Shown here piece after piece: positions 45,846 to 51,669 of a stretch of DNA of 51,669 bases. This DNA is from Bacteroidales bacterium (GTDB lineage: Bacteria; Bacteroidota; Bacteroidia; Bacteroidales; FEN-979), in NCBI GenBank assembly GCA_016783905.1, contig JADHVQ010000001.1, positions 1-51,669 on the forward strand. Reading direction: 5' to 3'. The notes below the pieces were generated by a model that did no database searches, was not told the DNA's origin, and worked only from the letters and a program-made list of their open reading frames with translations. Within the stretch, counting starts at the first letter, position 1; the number at the start of each line of letters is the position of its first letter. Made by a program: the position numbers and the translations under genes.

Positions 45846-47081
45846 ATGGAGGAGACTCCGGTACAAACGCTAACAATTTTATACATCGGAAACGATCAGG
45901 CCACTATCAACCAGTTTCAAGAAAGTGGTCTCTTTGATATGACTGTTATGCCCAATGGATTGTCAGCAATCTATTGGCTCACAGATCAAAACTTCAGGTT
46001 GTTTAATTTCGACAAGAATGTCGAACATGCTCCCATTTATATGGAAACGAAAACGATAGATGCGATCCTCTGTGAGACCAAGATTCCCGGAATGAAGGGA
46101 TTGGCATTCTATCGGAAGCTGAAACTGCATAACATTTACACAAAGATCCCATTCATCCTTCTGGCAGTCTGCATAGAGGGAAATATCATGGAAGAGGCGA
46201 TGGATGCAGGAGTGGATGACTACTACCATTGCCGGTTTTCTCCGGAAAGAGTCTTTAACCGGATCCGTTTTCTGCAGAAATTCAAATCAGAGTTTGTCCC
46301 CAAACCACTTGATTCCCTGATCGATCAGAATCTGTCAGCCTATCAGACGCCTTACCTGAAGAGGAGCTTCGACATATTGGTGGCTCTTCTTGCCCTGCTC
46401 CTTCTCGCGCCCGTCATCCTTATCACAATGCTGGCTATCCGAATTGAATCCAGGGGAAAGGTCTACTACTTCTCCAAACGGGTGGGAGCCAACTACAAGA
46501 TATTCGACTTTTATAAGTTCCGCTCCATGTACCCGGATGCCGATAAGCGGCTCAAGGAGGTAGCTCATCTGAATCAGTACATTACCGATACAGTGGAAGA
46601 GAGCTGTTCTGAATGTGCCAAAATGCCAGAGGGAGGGCATTGCTCCCCTCTGGTCTATTATGACGGCGAGGAGATCTGTGAGCGTTTGGCCGGCAAACGA
46701 AAGAGTGCCCGGAAAGCCTTTCTCAAGATCGTAGATGATCCTCGTATCACCAAGGTAGGGAAATTTATCCGTCAGACCAGCATCGATGAACTTCCGCAAC
46801 TTTTCAACGTGCTGAAAGGAGATATGTCGATCGTTGGAAATCGCCCCTTACCGCTTAATGAAGCTGAAGCGCTTACCAAAAAAAAGTGGAGCAGGAGATT
46901 CAATGCTTCAGCCGGACTCACCGGACTATGGCAAATCAAGAAACGCGGGAAGGGAGGGTTGATGTCAGAAGAAGAGAGGTTTACAATGGATAACCATTAT
47001 GCAGAACATAATACGTTCTGGGGTGATATTGCGATCATCTTCAGGACATTTGGAGCGCTTTTTCAAAAAGAAAACGTCTAA
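45846..47081 (+). CDS. REC-like domain fused to bacterial sugar transferase (undecaprenyl-phosphate glycosyl-1-phosphate transferase type)
   Basis: N-terminal REC-like fold with ILCETKIPGMKGL; C-terminal KRSFDILVALLALLLLAPVI, GKVYYFSKRVG, FDFYKFRSM, RITKVGKFIRQTSIDELPQLFNVLKGDMSIVGNRPLP, GLTGLWQI. Confidence 0.9.
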   Translation: MEETPVQTLTILYIGNDQATINQFQESGLFDMTVMPNGLSAIYWLTDQNFRLFNFDKNVEHAPIYMETKTIDAILCETKIPGMKGLAFYRKLKLHNIYTKIPFILLAVCIEGNIMEEAMDAGVDDYYHCRFSPERVFNRIRFLQKFKSEFVPKPLDSLIDQNLSAYQTPYLKRSFDILVALLALLLLAPVILITMLAIRIESRGKVYYFSKRVGANYKIFDFYKFRSMYPDADKRLKEVAHLNQYITDTVEESCSECAKMPEGGHCSPLVYYDGEEICERLAGKRKSARKAFLKIVDDPRITKVGKFIRQTSIDELPQLFNVLKGDMSIVGNRPLPLNEAEALTKKKWSRRFNASAGLTGLWQIKKRGKGGLMSEEERFTMDNHYAEHNTFWGDIAIIFRTFGALFQKENV

Positions 47082-47090
47082 CCATAACAA

Positions 47091-47861
47091 ATGACGAAGG
47101 GCATCAGGATAAGGATCATCGGATTACTATTTATTTCCACCACTATGGGGGTATTGGCCTTTGGTCAAACAAGGGATACGCTTTTCGTTTTTAATCCCAT
47201 CATTGATGATATCACGTTACGGATCCCGCCGCTCGATGACCTGATCGACTCTGCCATCGTACATTCACCCGAGGTCAAGGCAGCCGATGCTGAAATCTAC
47301 TTGAGGAAATATGGGATCAAATCGGCCCAGCGGGATTTCCTGACGAATTTTTATCTGGATGCCGGGATGAACGTGTTTTACCAGGACGCTCTGACCAGCA
47401 ACAGAACAAATCTCGGTGATATCAACTCGGTGCTGTCTACCCAGGATAACTCCGGCTATGCATTGGGGATCAGTATCCGGATGCCGCTGGATGACCTGAT
47501 GGATCGCCGGAACAGGGTCAAACACGCCACCAAATTCATGGAACAGGCATTTTCAGAACGGGATTATCAGATCAGGCTGCTCAGAAGGGACATCATAATA
47601 CAGTACAATCGACTGATCATCAATCAGAAAATTCTCAGGATCGCCAATGACAACCAGATCTACATGTCGCTCCAGATGGCGCTGGCAGAAAAAGAGTTCC
47701 TGAACGGTCAGATCTCGCTCTATGAACTGGCCAGGCTGAATGAGATGAACCGAAGGGCAGTGACGGACTTTGAACAGGCTCGCAACGAGTTTTATAATGC
47801 TTACATGATCTTACAGGAGATCGTAGGGATCAAATTTAACGTGATCAACAACATCGAGTAG
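47091..47861 (+). CDS. Half-length TolC-like secreted protein
   Basis: Signal peptide; PPLDDLIDSAIVHSPEVKAADAEIYLRKYGIKSAQRDFLTNFYLDAGMN; coiled-coil second half; only one OEP-like repeat (256 aa). Confidence 0.7.
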   Translation: MTKGIRIRIIGLLFISTTMGVLAFGQTRDTLFVFNPIIDDITLRIPPLDDLIDSAIVHSPEVKAADAEIYLRKYGIKSAQRDFLTNFYLDAGMNVFYQDALTSNRTNLGDINSVLSTQDNSGYALGISIRMPLDDLMDRRNRVKHATKFMEQAFSERDYQIRLLRRDIIIQYNRLIINQKILRIANDNQIYMSLQMALAEKEFLNGQISLYELARLNEMNRRAVTDFEQARNEFYNAYMILQEIVGIKFNVINNIE

Positions 47862-50557
47862 TGAAGCTGATTCACCTGATAAAATTACTCCAGAGGTATA
47901 TCATACTGATCATACTCGTTCCCCTGTTTCTGGCAGCGATCGTCTATCTCTTTACCCGGAAACAGGCCCGCAATTACCTTTCAGAGACTACGATTTATAC
48001 CGGTATTACTACCGGATACTCGGTGCAGCAGGAGACCCGGGTGGATCTATTCGCCAGTAACACCGCCTATGATAACCTCATCAACCTGATCAAATCAAGG
48101 CGAACCATGGAAGAGGTCTCGGTGCGGTTGCTGGTTCAACACCTGATGCTGGATCACTATGACCCGAAATACATCCAGCAGGAAAACTACGAAGAGTTAC
48201 TGGCTGAAATTCCTCCGGATATCGTCCAGATAGTAAGGAAATACAAACGAAACCAAAAGCAGCAGCAATACTACCGTCCCCCGCAGAAAACCTCTTATTT
48301 TGACGATGACGAAAGCGATTACCCCACCGCCTCACCTACTGTGAGGGATGCCGGGTATCAAAAGATCTCCAGGAATCAACCATCCCAGGATTACCATGTC
48401 GTCCGGCGCGGAGAAACCATGTATTCCATCGCGAAACAATACCGGATCAGCATCGAGAAACTGATGAATCTGAATGATCTTCAATCGTATGAACTTGCTA
48501 CCGGACAACAAATCCGGGTCAATGATAACTTCACTCCTTCAACCTCTGCTGACTATCCATACCCTGCCCCGGCCAGACAGACTGGGTATGACACGACCTT
48601 TGGTGATGATTACGAACGGGAGAATGACACCACCCCGCTGATCACCAAACGGTGGATCAGCATCGAACCCACCACCGCTCACCAGGAGCTATGGGATACC
48701 ACCACACCCTATGAACGGTGCGTCAGAGAGTTGATGCGTTACGGAAACTCCAATGACTACAATTATATTTACAAGCTCTGGAATTCGGGCAACAGGTTTT
48801 ACAGCATTTCGGCACTCAGTGCCGTCACGGTCACACGGATCGAAAACAGTGACCTGGTCACCATCCGGTACGTCAATCCCGATCCGGGGATCTGCCAGCA
48901 AACCCTCATCATCCTGACCAAGGTATTCATCAGGAGTTATAAGGAACTCCGACAGCACCAGACAGATGCGGTTGTAGCCTATTTCAAGCGACAACTGGAA
49001 GAGGCTATGCGAAGGCTGCAGAAAGCCGAATATGACCTGCTTGTCTTCAATGAAAAAAACAAGATCATCAACTACTACGAGCAGACCAAAGCCATCGCAG
49101 GGATGAAGGAGCAACTCGACCAGCAGTACTCCGATGCCCAGATCGCCTATGCTTCTGCTGACGCTGCCATAAAAATCATAGAGAAAAAGCTGGAAGCTCA
49201 CGCGAAGTTGACACTCAACACCAACGCCATCATCGAACTTCGCTCTGAACTTGCCACCGTATCCATGCAGATCGTTAACATCGAGATCGATCTGGGCAAC
49301 GATTCGGCCACCATAAAGCAGCTTGCAGCCCTGAAATCCCATTCCGAATACCTCAAAAAAGAGATCCGGAAACAGATCGATGCCCTCTATGTCATCAATA
49401 ATAGTGTGGAAGGGCTTCCGGTAATAAGCCTGCTGAATGCATGGCTAACGAATGTCATCGCCTATGAAGAGAGTAAAGCAGCCTTCCGGGTATTGACAGA
49501 GAGAAAGAAACAATTCCAGCGTTACTATGAGATCTTTGCTCCTTTGGGTGCTGAGATGAAACGGATTGAACGGCTGATCGGCGTGACCGAAGAAGAGTTC
49601 CTGCAGCTACTCCACGACCTGAACCTGGCAAAACTACGACAACAGGATGATGAGATGTCCACCAACATCAAAGTGGTCGATCCTCCGTATTATCCTCTGA
49701 AACCTTTGAAATCCAGGGCCATGTTCCTGGTGATCATTGCCGGATTAGTCGGATTGGTCCTCATTATTGCCATTCTAATTGCGCTGGAGTATTTCGATAC
49801 AACAGTCAAAACAATTGAACGAGCGGAGAGAATACTCAATCTGAAAGTGGCAGGTATCTATCCACGGATCTCACGGAAACTGCAGTCGGCCGACATGGAG
49901 TTCATTGTACCGCGACTGGTGGAGATGCTGGTTCAGAATGTTACCCTGGCCGTTAAAGAAAAAAGGGAGGAACATAAAAAGCCTATCATGGTCCTCTTCT
50001 TCAGCATGTTGGATGGAGAGGGAAAGACCACGGTCGGTCGTGAACTTTGCAATAAACTGCAATCCTTTGGGGAAAAAGTGCTCTACCTGAATTATTACCA
50101 CATGGACCCGGAAAGTACCTCCCCCTATTTTGAAGATCTTTCCCAGCCTGGGATTACCGACAATGAGATCCAGTATGAGATCCGAAATACCTTTTTCGAT
50201 ACACAGGAACTGGAGACGCTGATCCCCGGCTTTGACGCGTATAAGCAGGCAGAATATGATTTCATTTTCGTCGAAATTCCCTCGTTGATTAACCACCCCT
50301 TCCCCGTTGAATTTGTCCGGATGTTCGATCTTTCCCTGCTGGTTATCAGAGCGAACCGCTCCTGGAAAGAGGCAGATATAGTATTGCTGAATGCATTCAA
50401 ACCATTATGCAAACAAGAACCCCAGGTTATCCTCAACGGAGTGGAACTCTTTTTCCTGGACTCCGTTTTCGGAGAAGTTCCGAAACCCAGATCAGAGTTT
50501 CGACGGATGATAACCAGAATTCTTCTTTTCCGGTTCAGAGAAAGAAGCAAAGTCTGA
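47861..50557 (+). CDS. Wzc/BY-kinase-like polysaccharide copolymerase with internal LysM domain and degenerate kinase
   Basis: Flanking TM helices, LysM YHVVRRGETMYSIAKQYRISIEKLMNLNDLQSYELATGQQIRVN, Walker A FFSMLDGEGKTTVGRELCNKL. GTG start overlaps the previous stop. Confidence 0.82.
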   Translation: MKLIHLIKLLQRYIILIILVPLFLAAIVYLFTRKQARNYLSETTIYTGITTGYSVQQETRVDLFASNTAYDNLINLIKSRRTMEEVSVRLLVQHLMLDHYDPKYIQQENYEELLAEIPPDIVQIVRKYKRNQKQQQYYRPPQKTSYFDDDESDYPTASPTVRDAGYQKISRNQPSQDYHVVRRGETMYSIAKQYRISIEKLMNLNDLQSYELATGQQIRVNDNFTPSTSADYPYPAPARQTGYDTTFGDDYERENDTTPLITKRWISIEPTTAHQELWDTTTPYERCVRELMRYGNSNDYNYIYKLWNSGNRFYSISALSAVTVTRIENSDLVTIRYVNPDPGICQQTLIILTKVFIRSYKELRQHQTDAVVAYFKRQLEEAMRRLQKAEYDLLVFNEKNKIINYYEQTKAIAGMKEQLDQQYSDAQIAYASADAAIKIIEKKLEAHAKLTLNTNAIIELRSELATVSMQIVNIEIDLGNDSATIKQLAALKSHSEYLKKEIRKQIDALYVINNSVEGLPVISLLNAWLTNVIAYEESKAAFRVLTERKKQFQRYYEIFAPLGAEMKRIERLIGVTEEEFLQLLHDLNLAKLRQQDDEMSTNIKVVDPPYYPLKPLKSRAMFLVIIAGLVGLVLIIAILIALEYFDTTVKTIERAERILNLKVAGIYPRISRKLQSADMEFIVPRLVEMLVQNVTLAVKEKREEHKKPIMVLFFSMLDGEGKTTVGRELCNKLQSFGEKVLYLNYYHMDPESTSPYFEDLSQPGITDNEIQYEIRNTFFDTQELETLIPGFDAYKQAEYDFIFVEIPSLINHPFPVEFVRMFDLSLLVIRANRSWKEADIVLLNAFKPLCKQEPQVILNGVELFFLDSVFGEVPKPRSEFRRMITRILLFRFRERSKV

Positions 50558-50586
50558 TCCTCCGGTACAGTTAGGCTCTTACTATC

Positions 50587-51669
50587 ATGTTTGCAACGAT
50601 AAGGAAGATAATCCATGATCAGAATTTCCTGTCTCTGACGGGAAATACCATTACTGCAGCTCTTGGGTTCCTTACATTCTTTGTCCTTGTCAGAAGCCTG
50701 GAGACAGATGTTTTCGGGGAGTGGGTATTGTTTATCACAGCGGCCACACTGGTCGACCTCCTGAGATTCGGAATCACCCGGGTCGCTCTTACCCGTTTTC
50801 TTTCCGGCGTTTCTGTTGAGGAACGAAGACACTTCATAGGCTCCAGCTGGCTGATCGGCCTGCTCAGTATCCTTTTCTTTTCCATCCTTCTTTATCCTAT
50901 CCTTATCCTGTTTCCAGAGCCTATAAGAAATTCCGGGTTTTACCTGTTCTTTATGTGGTACCCGGTGCTAGCCTTTTCCAATCTCCCCTGGGGAAATGCT
51001 CTTTCCATTTTACAGGCGGATGAAGAATTCGGAAAGATCCTGCTGCTCAGGTTCGTTAGCGTTGCCAGTTTCCTGGTGTACCTGGTGTTGAATTACTACT
51101 TATGGAGGATGAGTGCGGAGTGGGTAGTTATCTGGTATATACTTACCAATGTCCTTACATCAATGATTTCAACATTCTTTAACTGGGATGGAGTGAAATA
51201 TATCTTTCACGCGAAAAAATACTCCAACGTTGCCACCATTCAGTTCGGTAAATACTCTATGGGAACCTCTATCGGAAGCAGCTTGTTAAAAAGTGCTGAC
51301 GCATTCATCATTGGGCTGAGCCCCTTCCTGGGAACTACCGGTGTTGCGTTATACAGTATCCCTATTAAATATACGGAGCTGATCGAAATCATTGTCCGAA
51401 GCTTTTCCGCTACTGCCTTCCCAAAACTTTCAAAAGCCAGTATTGAAAATGACCTCGCCCGGTTCCGGAAGATCTTTTATCAATACGCAGGGGCATTGAC
51501 TTTCCTGATCATTCCAATAGGTATCTTTTTCGGAATTTTTGCCAAGGAGTTTATCTATCTTATCGGGGGGAAGGAATACCTCTCCCTCTCAGGCGAACTT
51601 GGGATCATTATGCAAATGTTTATCATTTTCACATTTCTGCTTGCGATTGACCGCTTCACCGGAATCTCT
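50587..51669 (+). CDS. Polysaccharide flippase/Wzx-like oligosaccharide translocase (partial, runs off the window)
   Basis: Frame open from ATG 50587 to the window end (361 codons): MFATIRKIIHDQNFLSLTGNTITAALGFLTFFVLVRSLETDVFGEWVLF...KSADAFIIGLSPFLGTTGVALYSIPIKYTELIEI. Absent from the ORF track because it has no stop. Confidence 0.82.
   Translation, partial: MFATIRKIIHDQNFLSLTGNTITAALGFLTFFVLVRSLETDVFGEWVLFITAATLVDLLRFGITRVALTRFLSGVSVEERRHFIGSSWLIGLLSILFFSILLYPILILFPEPIRNSGFYLFFMWYPVLAFSNLPWGNALSILQADEEFGKILLLRFVSVASFLVYLVLNYYLWRMSAEWVVIWYILTNVLTSMISTFFNWDGVKYIFHAKKYSNVATIQFGKYSMGTSIGSSLLKSADAFIIGLSPFLGTTGVALYSIPIKYTELIEIIVRSFSATAFPKLSKASIENDLARFRKIFYQYAGALTFLIIPIGIFFGIFAKEFIYLIGGKEYLSLSGELGIIMQMFIIFTFLLAIDRFTGIS

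Overview
This is a 51.7 kb window from a Bacteroidota-type chromosome. The evidence is TAnnTTTG promoters, a TonB receptor with a CarboxypepD_reg-like N-terminus, and FISUMP/PKD-like secreted proteins. No rRNA, tRNA, CRISPR array or transposase was seen. Left to right: the 3' end of an unidentified CDS; two tandem ~1170-aa PKD-like/FISUMP paralogs; a small secreted protein; a low-complexity decayed region; an FAD oxidoreductase (phytoene desaturase-like); a DUF4143-type ATPase; a C45/choloylglycine-hydrolase-like protein; a B12-binding radical SAM protein; a TonB receptor; a decayed OMF-MFP-RND efflux operon; a KamA-family radical SAM enzyme; a GH114-like hydrolase; a membrane protein with an in-frame TGA; a GNAT; a DDAH-like amidinohydrolase; a tightly packed 7-gene operon (LpxL-like acyltransferase, O-methyltransferase, ABC-2 permease, HTH-like protein, BtrH-like protein, ACP, sulfotransferase); a YtcJ-like amidohydrolase; a GroES-like protein; mutL; two rhomboids; an EEP phosphatase/nuclease; uvrB; a response regulator; and an exopolysaccharide locus (REC-sugar transferase fusion, half-length TolC-like protein, LysM-containing Wzc-like protein, Wzx-like flippase) running off the right edge. 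The strongest hidden signal is a dispersed family of 7-nt (sometimes 8-nt) tandem arrays. Unit sequences differ between loci but the period is constant, the arrays often begin at or supply a stop codon, and several sit inside coding sequences. The best candidates for an undescribed system are the BtrH/ACP/sulfotransferase operon (28.6-34.6 kb) and the LysM-Wzc/half-TolC polysaccharide locus (45.4-51.7 kb). All family assignments come from reading translated sequence, with no database search.
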